From Pseudomonas sp. MYb327 (GTDB lineage: Bacteria; Pseudomonadota; Gammaproteobacteria; Pseudomonadales; Pseudomonadaceae), in contig NZ_CP159258.1 in the NCBI RefSeq assembly GCF_040438925.1, forward strand, positions 4,720,501 through 4,784,500: DNA of 64,000 nt. Reading direction: 5' to 3'. The notes under the pieces are model-generated. The model saw only the letters and a program-made list of their open reading frames with translations. It did no database searches and was not told the DNA's origin. This document shows positions 7,443 to 17,882 of the stretch, in pieces; positions within the stretch are counted from its first letter, which is position 1, and each line of letters starts with the position of its first letter. Both the position numbers and the translations under genes were made by a program.

Positions 7443-8927
7443 TTACTTGTTCAGACGGAAATCAGCCTCGGCAGCGGCGAAGCGCTGCAACATGCCGGCA
7501 GTCGGATTGCCCAGTTTGCTGACGATGTAGATCGCCAGGCTGGCGAAAATGAAACCAGGGATGATTTCGTACAAACCCAACAGCTCGAAGTGTTTCCAGA
7601 CGATCACGGTGATCGCGCCGACCAGGATACCGGCCAGTGCGCCGTTGCGGGTCATGTCTTTCCAGATCACGGAGATCAGGACAACCGGACCGAACGCAGC
7701 ACCGAAACCAGCCCAGGCGTAGCTCACCAGACCCAGCACGCGGTTTTCCGGGTTGGCTGCCATCGCGATTGCGATCAGGGCAACCAGCAGCACCATGGCG
7801 CGGCCGACCCAGACCAGCTCAACCTGGGAAGCGGATTTACGCAGGAAGGTTTTGTAGAAGTCTTCGGTCAGGGCGCTCGAGCACACCAGCAACTGGCAGC
7901 TCAGGGTGCTCATCACGGCAGCCAGAATGGCCGACAGCAGGACACCGGCGACCCATGGGTTGAACAGGATCTTGGCCAGTTCAATGAACACACGCTCGTG
8001 GTTTTCGGTCACAGCACCGGCTACTTCAGGGTGAGCCGAGAAGTAAGCGATACCGAAGAAACCTACCGCCACGGTGCCGCCCAGGCACAGGATCATCCAG
8101 GTCATGGAGATGCGGCGAGCGTTGGCAATCGATTTGACCGAATCCGCCGCCATGAAACGCGCGAGGATGTGCGGCTGACCGAAGTAACCCAGGCCCCAGC
8201 CCATGAGCGAGATGATGCCAATGAAGGTCGTGCCCTTGAGCATGTCGAAGTTGCTTGGATCTTGCGCTTCGATCGCCAGGAACGTGGTGTCGACGCCGCC
8301 GGTGGCCAGCAGCACGATGATCGGCGTCAGCAACAGGGCGAAAATCATCAGGGTCGCTTGTACGGTATCCGTCCAGCTTACGGCCAGGAAACCGCCCACA
8401 AAGGTGTAGGCAATCGTCGCCGCAGCACCGGCCCACAGCGCGGTCTCGTAGGACATGCCGAAGGTGCTTTCGAACAGACGAGCACCGGCGACGATGCCGG
8501 AAGCGCAGTAAATGGTGAAGAACACCAGGATTACGACGGCGGAGATGATCCGCAGCAGGCCGCTTTTGTCTTCGAAACGGCTGGAGAAGTAATCCGGCAG
8601 GGTCAGGGCATCACCGTTGTGCTCGGTCTGCACACGCAGACGGCCGGCGACGAACAGCCAGTTCAGGTACGCACCGACGATCAGGCCGATGGCGATCCAG
8701 CTTTCGGACAGACCGGACATGTAGATGGCGCCCGGCAGGCCCATCAACAACCAGCCACTCATGTCGGAAGCACCGGCAGACAGTGCGGTCACGACGCTGC
8801 CCAGGCTACGGCCGCCCAGGATGTAGTCAGAAAGGTTGTTGGTGGAGCGATAGGCCATGAAGCCGATCAGCACCATTGCTGCGATGTAGATCACGAACGT
8901 GATCAGGGTTGGATTGCTTACGCTCAT
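7443..8927 (-). CDS. putP: Sodium/proline symporter PutP
   Basis: Inner-membrane Na+-coupled proline importer of the SSS family, 494 aa with about 13 membrane segments. Family motifs are clear: DYILGGRSLG near residue 34, SAGASDMSGWLLMGLPGA near residue 50 (Na+ and proline site), and WAGFGAAFGP with FNPWVAGVLLSAILAAVMST in the second half. It supplies proline to PutA, encoded divergently 464 bp away. An AAAAACAA stretch in the leader, about 18-25 nt before the start, resembles the CA motif bound by Hfq/Crc for catabolite control, though this is only a motif match. The length is normal. Confidence 0.97.
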   Translation of the reverse strand: MSVSNPTLITFVIYIAAMVLIGFMAYRSTNNLSDYILGGRSLGSVVTALSAGASDMSGWLLMGLPGAIYMSGLSESWIAIGLIVGAYLNWLFVAGRLRVQTEHNGDALTLPDYFSSRFEDKSGLLRIISAVVILVFFTIYCASGIVAGARLFESTFGMSYETALWAGAAATIAYTFVGGFLAVSWTDTVQATLMIFALLLTPIIVLLATGGVDTTFLAIEAQDPSNFDMLKGTTFIGIISLMGWGLGYFGQPHILARFMAADSVKSIANARRISMTWMILCLGGTVAVGFFGIAYFSAHPEVAGAVTENHERVFIELAKILFNPWVAGVLLSAILAAVMSTLSCQLLVCSSALTEDFYKTFLRKSASQVELVWVGRAMVLLVALIAIAMAANPENRVLGLVSYAWAGFGAAFGPVVLISVIWKDMTRNGALAGILVGAITVIVWKHFELLGLYEIIPGFIFASLAIYIVSKLGNPTAGMLQRFAAAEADFRLNK

Positions 8928-9391
8928 TAAGTAACGCCCTGGCTTTGTTTTTATGTAGCGGCGGCTGATTGAACCGCTCTCAAACGGTGACGTTTGACAG
9001 ACGATCCTGGAACCCGCGCATTTATGACTGATGTTTCCCCAGGAAAGCCATCAGCCGGTACACCTGCCTTTTAAGACTGGTTGCACCTTGGGGCGCGAAT
9101 CCTATTCAACAAAGCAAATAAGGTGCAACCCATTTCTGGAGAATTAGTTGCACCCCCTAGCTTTTTCCGTCAAAGCGCCTGTTTTTGCTCCCAAATAACG
9201 CAGTCCCGGGGCTTTGCTAGAAGTAAAAGCACCAACAACGAGCAGGACGTCCGTACCAGAATATATTTCCTGACGAGCTGCGTAATATTCCGACAAAAAA
9301 AGGGTTGCACCCGGTTGCACCTCTTTCAGTGCACGGCTAATCTTGCCGCCAGCTGATGCCACGCAGTCGTGGCAAACATGAGGATAAAAAC
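8928..9391. promoter_or_regulatory. putP-putA divergent control region with PutA operators
   Basis: This 464-bp intergenic region contains five copies of GTTGCA or its complement, the core recognition sequence known for enterobacterial PutA: 9080-9085, 9124-9129 (reverse), 9147-9152, 9304-9309 and 9314-9319. Most are part of the longer GGTTGCACC. A sixth copy (9532-9537, reverse) lies in the putA coding start. They form two groups, one toward the middle and one just upstream of putA, consistent with proline-responsive autorepression of both genes by PutA. No ORF in this interval looks like a gene. Confidence 0.8.
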
Positions 9392-12300
9392 ATGGCTACC
9401 ACCACCCTTGGGGTCAAACTCGATGACCCAACCCGCGAACGCCTCAAGGCTGCCGCGACCTCGATTGATCGCACGCCGCACTGGCTGATCAAGCAGGCAA
9501 TTTTCAATTACCTGGAAAAACTCGAGGGTGGTGCAACCCTGACCGAACTGAATGGTTTGACCGCCAAAGACGCCGACGACTCGGGCGAAGCCCATGTCGA
9601 CCACGCGCATCAGTGCTTCCTGGAGTTCGCCGAAAGCATCCTGCCTCAGTCGGTACTGCGTGCTTCGATCACCGCCGCCTATCGTCGCCCGGAGCCAGAA
9701 GTCGTTCCGATGCTGATCGAGCAGGCGCGCCTGCCGGCACCGATGGCCGAAGCTACTAACAAACTTGCTGCTTCCATCGCAGAAAAACTGCGAAACCAGA
9801 AGAGTGCTGGCGGCCGTGCCGGCATTGTTCAAGGCCTGCTGCAGGAGTTCTCCCTGTCGTCCCAGGAAGGCGTGGCGCTGATGTGCCTGGCCGAAGCGCT
9901 GCTGCGCATCCCGGACAAAGGCACCCGTGACGCCCTGATCCGCGACAAGATCAGCACCGGCAACTGGCAGCCGCACTTGGGCAACAGCCCTTCCCTGTTC
10001 GTCAACGCTGCGACCTGGGGTCTGCTGCTGACCGGCAAACTGGTCTCGACCCACAACGAATCTGGCCTGACTTCCTCTTTGAGCCGCATCATCGGCAAGA
10101 GCGGCGAGCCGATGATCCGCAAGGGCGTCGACATGGCGATGCGCCTGATGGGCGAGCAGTTCGTGACCGGCGAAACCATCGCCGAAGCCCTGGCCAATGC
10201 GAGCAAATTCGAAGCCAAGGGCTTCCGCTATTCCTACGACATGCTTGGCGAAGCAGCGCTGACCGAGCACGACGCCCAGAAGTACCTGGCCTCGTACGAA
10301 CAAGCCATCCACTCGATCGGCAAAGCCTCCCACGGCCGTGGGATTTATGAAGGTCCGGGCATTTCCATCAAGCTGTCGGCCTTGCACCCGCGTTACAGCC
10401 GTGCGCAATACGAGCGCGTTATGGACGAGCTGTACCCGCGCCTGCTGTCGCTGACCCTGCTGGCCAAGCAATACGACATCGGCCTGAACATCGATGCCGA
10501 AGAAGCCGACCGCCTCGAGCTGTCGCTGGATCTGCTGGAGCGCCTGTGCTTCGAGCCGCAGCTGACCGGCTGGAACGGCATCGGTTTCGTCATCCAGGCT
10601 TACCAGAAGCGTTGCCCGTACGTGATCGACTACGTGATCGACCTGGCTCGTCGCAGCCGTCATCGCCTGATGATCCGCCTGGTGAAAGGCGCGTACTGGG
10701 ACAGCGAAATCAAGCGCGCCCAGGTCGAAGGCCTGGAAGGCTATCCGGTCTACACCCGCAAGGTGTACACCGACGTTTCCTACATCGCTTGCGCACGCAA
10801 ACTGCTGTCGGTACCGGAAGTCATCTACCCGCAGTTCGCCACGCACAACGCCCACACCCTGTCGGCCATTTACCACATCGCCGGTCAGAACTATTACCCG
10901 GGCCAGTACGAGTTCCAGTGCCTGCACGGCATGGGCGAACCGCTGTACGAGCAAGTTGTAGGCAAAGTTTCCGAAGGCAAGCTGAACCGTCCGTGCCGCG
11001 TGTACGCACCGGTTGGCACCCACGAAACACTGCTGGCGTATCTGGTACGTCGCCTACTGGAAAACGGCGCGAACACTTCGTTCGTCAACCGTATCGCCGA
11101 CCAGTCGATCTCCATTCAGGAACTGGTAGCCGATCCGGTAGCCAGCATCGAGCAGATGGCCACGCTGGAAGGCGGCTTCGGCCTGCCACACCCGCGCATT
11201 CCAATGCCGCGTGACCTGTACGGTTCGGAACGCGCCAACTCCAGCGGCATCGACATGGCCAACGAACATCGTCTGGCTTCCCTGTCCTGCGCCTTGCTGG
11301 CGACCGCTCACAACCACTGGAAAGCCGCGCCGATGCTCGGTTGCGCCTCCAGCACTGAAACGCCTGCGCCAGTACTGAACCCGTCCGATCTGCGTGACGT
11401 GGTCGGCCATGTGCAGGAAGCCACCGTCGAAGACGTCGACAACGCCATTCAGTGCGCCCTGAACGCCGCACCGATCTGGCAGGCCACCCCGCCTGCCGAA
11501 CGCGCCGCGATCCTGGAACGTGCCGCAGATTTGATGGAAGGCGAGATCCAGCCGCTGATGGGCCTGTTGGCTCGCGAGGCCGGCAAGACCTTCGCCAACG
11601 CCATCGCCGAAGTGCGTGAAGCCGTGGACTTCCTGCGTTACTACGCGGTGCAGGCACGCAACGATTTCACCAATGACGCTCACCGTCCGCTGGGCCCTGT
11701 CGTGTGCATCAGCCCGTGGAACTTCCCGCTGGCGATCTTCAGCGGCCAAGTTGCCGCCGCACTGGCCGCCGGTAACCCGGTACTGGCTAAACCGGCGGAA
11801 CAAACGCCTCTGGTGGCTGCTCAAGCCGTGCGCCTGCTACTTGAAGCAGGGATTCCGGAAGGCGTGCTGCAATTGCTGCCGGGCCGTGGCGAAACCGTCG
11901 GCGCCGGCCTGGTCGGCGACGATCGCGTCAAAGGCGTGATGTTCACCGGCTCCACTGAAGTCGCTCGCTTGCTGCAACGCAACATCGCCGGTCGCCTGGA
12001 TGCCCAGGGCCGCCCGATCCCGCTGATCGCCGAAACCGGTGGCCAGAACGCGATGATCGTCGACTCCTCGGCTCTGACCGAACAGGTTGTGATCGACGTG
12101 GTTTCGTCGGCGTTCGACAGCGCCGGCCAGCGTTGCTCGGCGCTGCGCGTGCTGTGCTTGCAGGAAGATTCCGCCGACCGTGTCATCGAAATGCTCAAGG
12201 GCGCCATGGCGGAAAGCCGTCTCGGCAACCCGGAACGTCTGTCCGTGGACATCGGCCCGGTAATCGACGCTGAAGCCAAGGCCGGCATCGAGAAGCACAT

Positions 12301-13345
12301 CCAGGCCATGCGCGACAAAGGTCGCAGCGTGTATCAGGTGGCTATCGCTGATGCTGAAGAAGTCAAACGCGGTACTTTCGTGATGCCAACGCTGATCGAA
12401 CTGGAAAGCTTCGACGAACTGCAGCGCGAAATCTTCGGCCCAGTGCTGCACGTGGTTCGCTACAAGCGCAAAGACATCGATCAACTGATCGGCCAGATCA
12501 ACGCTTCCGGCTACGGCCTGACGCTGGGCGTGCACACTCGCATCGACGAGACCATCGCCAAGGTGATCGACAACGTCAATGCCGGTAACGTCTACGTGAA
12601 CCGCAACATCGTGGGTGCTGTAGTTGGTGTGCAACCGTTCGGTGGCGAGGGCTTGTCGGGTACTGGTCCGAAAGCCGGTGGTCCGCTGTACCTGTACCGC
12701 TTGCTGTCGACGCGTCCTACCGATGCAATCGAACAATCCTTCGCTCGCGGTGATGCTGCCGTGGCACCGGACGTTCGCCTGCGTGAAGCCATGAGCAAGC
12801 CGCTGACCGCCCTGAAAACCTGGGCCGACAGCAACAAGTTCGCCGACCTGAGCGCCCTGTGCGTGCAGTTCGCCGCGCAATCGCAAAGCGGGATCACCCG
12901 CGTTCTGGCTGGCCCGACCGGCGAGCGCAACAGCTATGCGATCCTGCCGCGTGAGCACGTGCTGTGCCTGGCGGAAGTCGAAGGCGACCTGCTGACGCAA
13001 CTGACGGCGGTATTGGCTGTAGGTGGTTCAGCGGTATGGCCGGAAGCTGACTTGACCAAGGCCTTGTTCGCACGCTTGCCGAAGGAAGTTCAGGCGCGGA
13101 TCAAGCTGGTTTCCGACTGGAACAAGGACGAAGTGGTGTTTGATGCGGTCCTGCATCACGGCCATTCCGATCAGTTGCGTGCGGTTTGCCAGCAAGTGGC
13201 CAAGCGCGCTGGCGCGATTGTCGGGGTTCACGGGCTGTCGCAAGGCGAAACCAACATTGCGCTGGAGCGTCTGGTGATCGAGCGGGCGCTGAGTGTTAAC
13301 ACGGCTGCGGCGGGTGGTAATGCCAGCCTGATGACTATCGGTTAA
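9392..13345 (+). CDS. putA: Trifunctional PutA: repressor, proline dehydrogenase, P5C dehydrogenase
   Basis: Oxidises proline to glutamate in two steps (FAD-dependent PRODH, then NAD+-dependent glutamate-semialdehyde dehydrogenase) and represses put genes when proline is absent. The 1317-aa protein starts [19 protein letters not shown], a ribbon-helix-helix DNA-binding domain (residues 1-47). PRODH follows, with markers [26 protein letters not shown] and ATHNAHT, then the aldehyde dehydrogenase ([18 protein letters not shown], catalytic Cys in SAGQRCSAL). A C-terminal extension closes the protein. The start at 9392 is set by a GAGGA box 8 nt upstream and by the RHH domain; the in-frame ATG at 9356 is not needed. 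Divergent from putP. Confidence 0.97.
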   Translation: MATTTLGVKLDDPTRERLKAAATSIDRTPHWLIKQAIFNYLEKLEGGATLTELNGLTAKDADDSGEAHVDHAHQCFLEFAESILPQSVLRASITAAYRRPEPEVVPMLIEQARLPAPMAEATNKLAASIAEKLRNQKSAGGRAGIVQGLLQEFSLSSQEGVALMCLAEALLRIPDKGTRDALIRDKISTGNWQPHLGNSPSLFVNAATWGLLLTGKLVSTHNESGLTSSLSRIIGKSGEPMIRKGVDMAMRLMGEQFVTGETIAEALANASKFEAKGFRYSYDMLGEAALTEHDAQKYLASYEQAIHSIGKASHGRGIYEGPGISIKLSALHPRYSRAQYERVMDELYPRLLSLTLLAKQYDIGLNIDAEEADRLELSLDLLERLCFEPQLTGWNGIGFVIQAYQKRCPYVIDYVIDLARRSRHRLMIRLVKGAYWDSEIKRAQVEGLEGYPVYTRKVYTDVSYIACARKLLSVPEVIYPQFATHNAHTLSAIYHIAGQNYYPGQYEFQCLHGMGEPLYEQVVGKVSEGKLNRPCRVYAPVGTHETLLAYLVRRLLENGANTSFVNRIADQSISIQELVADPVASIEQMATLEGGFGLPHPRIPMPRDLYGSERANSSGIDMANEHRLASLSCALLATAHNHWKAAPMLGCASSTETPAPVLNPSDLRDVVGHVQEATVEDVDNAIQCALNAAPIWQATPPAERAAILERAADLMEGEIQPLMGLLAREAGKTFANAIAEVREAVDFLRYYAVQARNDFTNDAHRPLGPVVCISPWNFPLAIFSGQVAAALAAGNPVLAKPAEQTPLVAAQAVRLLLEAGIPEGVLQLLPGRGETVGAGLVGDDRVKGVMFTGSTEVARLLQRNIAGRLDAQGRPIPLIAETGGQNAMIVDSSALTEQVVIDVVSSAFDSAGQRCSALRVLCLQEDSADRVIEMLKGAMAESRLGNPERLSVDIGPVIDAEAKAGIEKHIQAMRDKGRSVYQVAIADAEEVKRGTFVMPTLIELESFDELQREIFGPVLHVVRYKRKDIDQLIGQINASGYGLTLGVHTRIDETIAKVIDNVNAGNVYVNRNIVGAVVGVQPFGGEGLSGTGPKAGGPLYLYRLLSTRPTDAIEQSFARGDAAVAPDVRLREAMSKPLTALKTWADSNKFADLSALCVQFAAQSQSGITRVLAGPTGERNSYAILPREHVLCLAEVEGDLLTQLTAVLAVGGSAVWPEADLTKALFARLPKEVQARIKLVSDWNKDEVVFDAVLHHGHSDQLRAVCQQVAKRAGAIVGVHGLSQGETNIALERLVIERALSVNTAAAGGNASLMTIG

Positions 13346-13370
13346 TTTCACCGAACGTCAGTTGCTACAA

Positions 13371-13403
13371 AAATGGGCGCCCTCATCGGCGCCCATTTTT
13401 TTT
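13371..13403 (+). terminator. Rho-independent terminator of putA
   Basis: ATGGGCGCC and GGCGCCCAT form a 9-bp stem around CTCATC, followed by eight T residues, 26 bp after the putA stop codon. Confidence 0.92.
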
Positions 13404-13407
13404 GCCT

Positions 13408-13488
13408 TGTAGGAGCCGGCTTGCTGGCGATCGATACAGCACAGTGCGTCTGATGCACCGCCATCGCCAGCAAGCCAGCTCCTACAGG
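13408..13488. repeat. REP doublet (TGTAGGAGC family)
   Basis: Two inverted copies of TGTAGGAGCCGGCTTGCTGG separated by about 25 nt, directly behind the putA terminator. Confidence 0.85.
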
Positions 13489-13584
13489 TTGGTGTTTTGC
13501 TCTTCCATCACCGAAATCAATCATCCTGTTCAGCCTTCATGCCCACGCCTAGACTCGGCCCATCCCAATAATAGGTAGGCCGCC

Positions 13585-15387
13585 ATGTCCGAGACGCTGC
13601 TCAGTTCCCGCAATCTGGCTTTCGAGCTGTATGAAGTCCTCGATGCCGAGGGCCTGACCCAGCGTGAGCGTTTCGCCGAGCACAACCGCGAAACCTTCGA
13701 TGCCGCCCTTGGCACCGCCCGCAGCATCGCCGAAAAGTTCTTCGCCCCGCACAACCGCAAGGGTGACGAGAACGAGCCGCGCTACGAGGACGGTCAGGCG
13801 ATTCTGATTCCGGAAGTGAAACCGGCGGTGGATGCCTTCCTTGAAGCCGGTTTCCTCAACGCAGCGCGCAGTTTCGATGCCGGTGGCATGCAACTGCCTA
13901 CGCTCTTGTCCCAAGCCTGCTTCGCGCATTTCCAGTCGGCCAACGCCGCGTCGACTTCGTACCCGTTCCTGACCATGGGCGCGGCGAACCTGATTGAAAG
14001 CTTCGGCACCGACGAGCAGAAACGCCGCTTCCTGCAACCAATGATCGACGGGCGATTCTTCGGCACCATGGCATTGACCGAGCCGCACGCCGGCTCGTCG
14101 CTGTCGGATATTCGTACCCGTGCCGAGCCAGCGTCCGACGGCACTTATCGACTCAAGGGCAACAAGATCTTCATTTCCGGCGGCGATCACCCGCTGTCGG
14201 AAAACATCGTGCACATGGTGCTGGCCAAGCTGCCGGACGCACCGGCTGGAGTGAAAGGCATTTCGCTGTTTATCGTGCCCAAGTTCCTGGTCAACGATGA
14301 TGGCAGTCTCGGCAAGCGTAACGATGTGTTGCTGGCCGGGCTGTTCCACAAGATGGGCTGGCGCGGCACCACATCGACAGCGTTGAATTTCGGCGATAAC
14401 GGCGAGTGTGTCGGTTATCTGGTAGGCAAGCCGCACCATGGCCTGAGCTACATGTTCCAGATGATGAACGAGGCGCGGATCGGCGTCGGCATGGGTGCGG
14501 TGATGCTCGGTTACGCCGGTTACCTGTACTCGCTGGAGTACGCCCGCGAGCGTCCGCAGGGTCGCGTGCCAGACAGCAAGGACCCGAACACCGCCCCGGT
14601 GGCGATCATTCAGCATGCCGACGTCAAACGCATGCTGCTGACTCAGAAGGCTTACGTCGAAGGCTCGTTCGACCTCGGCTTGTACGCCGCGCGGCTGTTC
14701 GATGACACCACCACGCTAGAGACCGAAGCCGAACGCAAGCAGGCCCACGAACTGCTGGACTTGCTGACGCCCATCGTCAAATCCTGGCCGTCGGAGTTTT
14801 GCCTGAAGGCCAACGAACTGGCGATCCAGATCCTCGGCGGTCACGGTTACACCCGCGAATACCCGGTGGAACAGTACTACCGCGACAACCGCCTGAACCC
14901 GATCCACGAAGGCACCCACGGCATTCAGTCGCTGGACTTGCTTGGGCGCAAACTGGCGCAGAACGGCGGTGCCGGGCTCAAGCAATTGATCCGCCTGATC
15001 GCCGTCACTGCCGAGCGTGCGCAAGCGTTTGACTCGCTGACTGCACTGCGTGAACCACTGGAGAAACTGGTGGCGCGCCTGCAAACCGTGACCATTGGCC
15101 TGCTGACCGATCTGGCCCAGGGCAAGGTCAACAGTAGCCTGGCGAATTCGGCACTGTACCTGAAGGTGTTCGGGCACACGGTGATTGGCTGGCGCTGGCT
15201 GGAACAGGCGATTCGCGCTGAGGAAGGGTTGGCCAAGGGCAATTCGGCGGATGTCAGTTTCTATAAGGGCAAGTTGCAGGCGGCGCGGTATTTCCTGACG
15301 TGGGAAGTGCCGGGTTGCCATCATGAACTGGCGATTCTTGAGGCTCGGGATGATGTGTGCCTGAGCATGCAGGATGAATGGTTCTGA
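13585..15387 (+). CDS. Acyl-CoA dehydrogenase (long, FadE-like with C-terminal extension)
   Basis: FAD enzyme introducing the 2,3-double bond of acyl-CoA in beta-oxidation. The 600-aa length marks the long subfamily with an additional N-terminal segment and a C-terminal acyl-CoA dehydrogenase-like domain. Visible motifs are GTMALTEPHAGSSLSDIRT (flavin/substrate region, near residue 155), FISGGDH, IQILGGHGYTREYPVEQYYRD and the catalytic glutamate block NPIHEGTHGIQSLDLLGRK. A GG-rich Shine-Dalgarno (TAGGTAGG) precedes the ATG. In PAO1 I recall the corresponding gene next to the antiporter gene; here the chemoreceptor/zapA block separates them. Substrate chain length cannot be read from the sequence. 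Confidence 0.9.
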   Translation: MSETLLSSRNLAFELYEVLDAEGLTQRERFAEHNRETFDAALGTARSIAEKFFAPHNRKGDENEPRYEDGQAILIPEVKPAVDAFLEAGFLNAARSFDAGGMQLPTLLSQACFAHFQSANAASTSYPFLTMGAANLIESFGTDEQKRRFLQPMIDGRFFGTMALTEPHAGSSLSDIRTRAEPASDGTYRLKGNKIFISGGDHPLSENIVHMVLAKLPDAPAGVKGISLFIVPKFLVNDDGSLGKRNDVLLAGLFHKMGWRGTTSTALNFGDNGECVGYLVGKPHHGLSYMFQMMNEARIGVGMGAVMLGYAGYLYSLEYARERPQGRVPDSKDPNTAPVAIIQHADVKRMLLTQKAYVEGSFDLGLYAARLFDDTTTLETEAERKQAHELLDLLTPIVKSWPSEFCLKANELAIQILGGHGYTREYPVEQYYRDNRLNPIHEGTHGIQSLDLLGRKLAQNGGAGLKQLIRLIAVTAERAQAFDSLTALREPLEKLVARLQTVTIGLLTDLAQGKVNSSLANSALYLKVFGHTVIGWRWLEQAIRAEEGLAKGNSADVSFYKGKLQAARYFLTWEVPGCHHELAILEARDDVCLSMQDEWF

Positions 15388-15402
15388 CGACTGGCAAGTT
15401 TT

Positions 15403-15531
15403 TGTGGCGAGGGAGCTTGCTCCCGCTGGAGTGCGAAGCGCTCCCAAATCCAGCAACCCAGATATGATGCACCGAGTTGCCTGTATTTGCGGCTGCTTCG
15501 CAGCCGAGCGGGAGCAAGCTCCCTCGCCACA
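15403..15531. repeat. REP doublet (TGTGGCGAGGGAGC family)
   Basis: TGTGGCGAGGGAGCTTGCTC at the left and its reverse complement at the right enclose about 85 nt, which themselves contain GCGAAGCG and CTGCTTCGCAG palindromes. It lies between the convergent dehydrogenase and chemoreceptor genes and probably acts as a bidirectional mRNA 3' structure. Confidence 0.88.
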
Positions 15532-15541
15532 GAGTGGTCTC

Positions 15542-17479
15542 TTAACTCAACTTGAACCCACCCATCTGCCGCGCCAGATCATCCGCCAACCGCTGCAACG
15601 TCTGGCAATCCTCGCGACAAGCCCTGACCTCCCCCGCCGTCGCCCGGGCCAGATCGGAAATCCCCTGCACGTTGCGGTTGATCTCTTCGGTGACCGCCGA
15701 CTGCTCTTCCGTCGCCGTCGCCACTTGGTGGTTCATGTCGCTGATGCGCTCGACCTGCCCGGTAATCGCGGTCAAGGACGCTCCGGTGCGCTGACTCGAC
15801 TCGACCCCCGTGCCGGTGGCCGCTTGCCCCGAATGCATCGATGAAACTGCATTCTCCGCCCCTGCCTTGAGACTGCCGATCATCTGCTGAATCTCATCGG
15901 TCGACGATTGCGTGCGTCGCGCCAATGTCCGCACTTCATCGGCCACCACCGCGAACCCGCGCCCCATGTCCCCGGCGCGCGCCGCTTCAATGGCCGCGTT
16001 GAGCGCCAGCAAGTTGGTCTGTTCGGAAATTCCGCGAATCACCGCCAGTACCTGATCGATAGACGCGACCTGATTGGCCAACTCACCCACCGCGCCCGCT
16101 GCGAGGCCGATTTCATCGGACATGCTTTCTATATGGCGGATCGAACCACCGACCACTTCCCGCGCCTGCATTGCCTCGTCCCGCGCATTTTGCGAGGCGA
16201 CCGCCGCGTTGCCGGCGTTTTGCGCGATTTCCTGCACGGTCAGGCCCATTTCGTGGACCGCGGTGGCGACCATGTCGGTCATTTCCTGCTGACGTCCGGA
16301 TCGCTCAGCGGTGTTGTCCACCACCCGTGCGACCTGGCCGACGGCGGTGCGCAAGCGTTCGCTGGTGGTCAGCACTTCCCCGATCATGTCGCGCTGGCTG
16401 TCGAGGAACCGATTGAACCCGCGAGCCAGATCACCCAGCTCATCGGCACGACTGGCATCCAGCCGATGGGTCAAATCCCCACCACCGCTACCAATGGCCA
16501 CCAGCGCCGCTGTTACTTGACGAATCGGGCGCACCAAGCCACGAGCAAGCAAAACCACCAGCAACAGGCACACCAGCGCCACGGCCAGGCCGATGCCGCT
16601 GCTCATCCACATGGCGCGTCGGGCTTCGGCATAGATTTGCGACTGCGGCACTTCGGCCACCAGTGTCCAGCCGAGATCTCGCAGAGGCAGGCTTAAGGCG
16701 AGAAAGTCTTCGCCATCGCGCACGAAGCTGCTGTTGGTGGCGGTTTTTTGACCCATGACCGATTGTGCCGCCGACGCACCAATCTGCTCGGCCAGGCTGC
16801 GTTTGCCGCTGAATTGCGCCTCGGGGTGAACCTGGACCAAACCGTCGGAACGCACGAGATAGACCTTGCCGCGCTCACCGAAACTGAAGTTGTGAATCAG
16901 CTCCGACAGCTCTTTCATGCTCAGGCCAAGGCCCGCAACGCCCACGACTTTGCCTGCCTTCTCGACTTTAAGGTCGATGAAAAGCGTCAATTCTCCGGTG
17001 GCTGTGTCGGTGTCGATATTGAGGGTGCGCGGCTGGTTGCTGTCGAGGAACGCATAGAACCAGGCGTCTTTCGGATTGGAACGGCTGAGAGTGCGGTCCA
17101 GGCCTTTTTCGGTGAAATAGTGGTTGGACGCGGTGCCGACAATCAGCGCGGTAAAAGCTTTGTGTTCGGCGCGGATGCCTTCGAGGTATGTGGTGAATGT
17201 TGCGGCCTGGGCACTGTTTTCACCCTCGGCCAGCCAGTCGCGCACCATGCTGTTGCTGGCGATGTCCTTGGCGGCGGTGAGCGGTTGAACGAGGATGCGC
17301 TCGATGTCGTTGCGCATCGCTTCGATGCTCGACGGCAGCGCTTGTTCAACCAGATAGCTCTGGGCGAGACGGTTGACCACGAGGGTATAAATGCCAACCA
17401 CGATCAGGATACTGACCAACAGGGCGGTGCCCATGCTCAGGATCAACTGCCACTGAATACTGCGTCGCCAGAAATGCAT
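15542..17479 (-). CDS. Methyl-accepting chemotaxis protein with periplasmic Cache-type domain
   Basis: Transmembrane chemoreceptor signalling through CheW/CheA. The 645-aa product starts [12 protein letters not shown] at 17479, with GGGG in front of the ATG; an upstream in-frame start at 17551 would add 24 residues before the first membrane helix and is unlikely. TM1 lies near residues 12-33. A large periplasmic region of about 250 aa, probably dCache, follows, with TM2 near 285-305, a HAMP domain, and the signalling hairpin tip [19 protein letters not shown]. The ligand is not evident. An 11-bp inverted repeat flanks its upstream region. Confidence 0.9.
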   Translation of the reverse strand: MHFWRRSIQWQLILSMGTALLVSILIVVGIYTLVVNRLAQSYLVEQALPSSIEAMRNDIERILVQPLTAAKDIASNSMVRDWLAEGENSAQAATFTTYLEGIRAEHKAFTALIVGTASNHYFTEKGLDRTLSRSNPKDAWFYAFLDSNQPRTLNIDTDTATGELTLFIDLKVEKAGKVVGVAGLGLSMKELSELIHNFSFGERGKVYLVRSDGLVQVHPEAQFSGKRSLAEQIGASAAQSVMGQKTATNSSFVRDGEDFLALSLPLRDLGWTLVAEVPQSQIYAEARRAMWMSSGIGLAVALVCLLLVVLLARGLVRPIRQVTAALVAIGSGGGDLTHRLDASRADELGDLARGFNRFLDSQRDMIGEVLTTSERLRTAVGQVARVVDNTAERSGRQQEMTDMVATAVHEMGLTVQEIAQNAGNAAVASQNARDEAMQAREVVGGSIRHIESMSDEIGLAAGAVGELANQVASIDQVLAVIRGISEQTNLLALNAAIEAARAGDMGRGFAVVADEVRTLARRTQSSTDEIQQMIGSLKAGAENAVSSMHSGQAATGTGVESSQRTGASLTAITGQVERISDMNHQVATATEEQSAVTEEINRNVQGISDLARATAGEVRACREDCQTLQRLADDLARQMGGFKLS

Positions 17480-17488
17480 GGAGCACCC

Positions 17489-17563
17489 CCAAAGAATAAG
17501 AGGCTGAAACACTGCAACAGCCGTGCCGATTGTATACAGCGCAAACGACAATTTATTCTTTGG
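17489..17563. promoter_or_regulatory. Widely spaced 11-bp inverted repeat upstream of the chemoreceptor gene
   Basis: CCAAAGAATAA (17489-17499) and TTATTCTTTGG (17553-17563) are perfect reverse complements flanking a 53-bp segment between the chemoreceptor start and the zapA stop. They could be two operator half-sites or the base of an mRNA leader stem. Confidence 0.4.
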
Positions 17564-17579
17564 TTGTGCGCAAAGCCGA

Positions 17580-17882
17580 TCAGGCCTGATTGATCGTCTT
17601 GGAGATCACTTCAACCGTGGCGCTGACTTGCTCTTGGTAACGGTCGAGTTCGAGCTTGTGTTGCTTCTGCATTTCGATCTGCTGCGAACAAAGATTCATC
17701 GCGGCCAGTACCAGCAGGCGGTCACCGATCAGCGTCGGGTACTTCCGTTTGGTGTCGGCCAGGGCAGCTTTCAACATCATTGCAGCGTCCAGCAGGGTTT
17801 GCTCTTCCCCGGCCGGCGCCTTGATCGAATAGTCCTCCCCCAGGATCGAGACGACTTTTACCCCTGCGGCGTTGTAACTCAT
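17580..17882 (-). CDS. zapA: ZapA-family cell division protein (possible second paralogue)
   Basis: A 100-aa ZapA-type protein: a small N-terminal globular part with the ZapA strand pattern ([14 protein letters not shown]), the conserved segment [19 protein letters not shown], then a C-terminal coiled coil. ZapA crosslinks FtsZ filaments at the division ring. Its start overlaps the stop of the upstream coiled-coil gene (ATGA). In pseudomonads the usual zapA lies before the 6S RNA gene and the 5-formyltetrahydrofolate cyclo-ligase gene. Neither is here; a chemoreceptor gene follows after about 100 bp. This gene may therefore be an additional, diverged copy. Confidence 0.82.
   Translation of the reverse strand: MSYNAAGVKVVSILGEDYSIKAPAGEEQTLLDAAMMLKAALADTKRKYPTLIGDRLLVLAAMNLCSQQIEMQKQHKLELDRYQEQVSATVEVISKTINQA

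Noticed and set aside
7590..8930. 446-codon plus-strand frame over putP
   Set aside because: Glutamine/histidine-rich shadow of a membrane protein gene; putP is unambiguous.
8980..9020. Sigma-54 promoter between putP and putA
   Set aside because: TGGAAC is present but the required TGC element at -12 with correct spacing is missing.
9326..11023. Long open frame antisense to putA
   Set aside because: It is a mirror of the third-position GC bias of putA; it has no homology-like motifs and no ribosome binding site. The same holds for other long antisense frames over putA.
15403..15531. Repeated palindromic units considered as a CRISPR array
   Set aside because: There are only two inverted units per site, no regularly spaced direct repeats and no cas genes; they are REP doublets.
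17480..17582. 6S RNA expected downstream of zapA
   Set aside because: The gap to the next gene is about 100 bp, too short for a 6S RNA, and no matching structure is seen.
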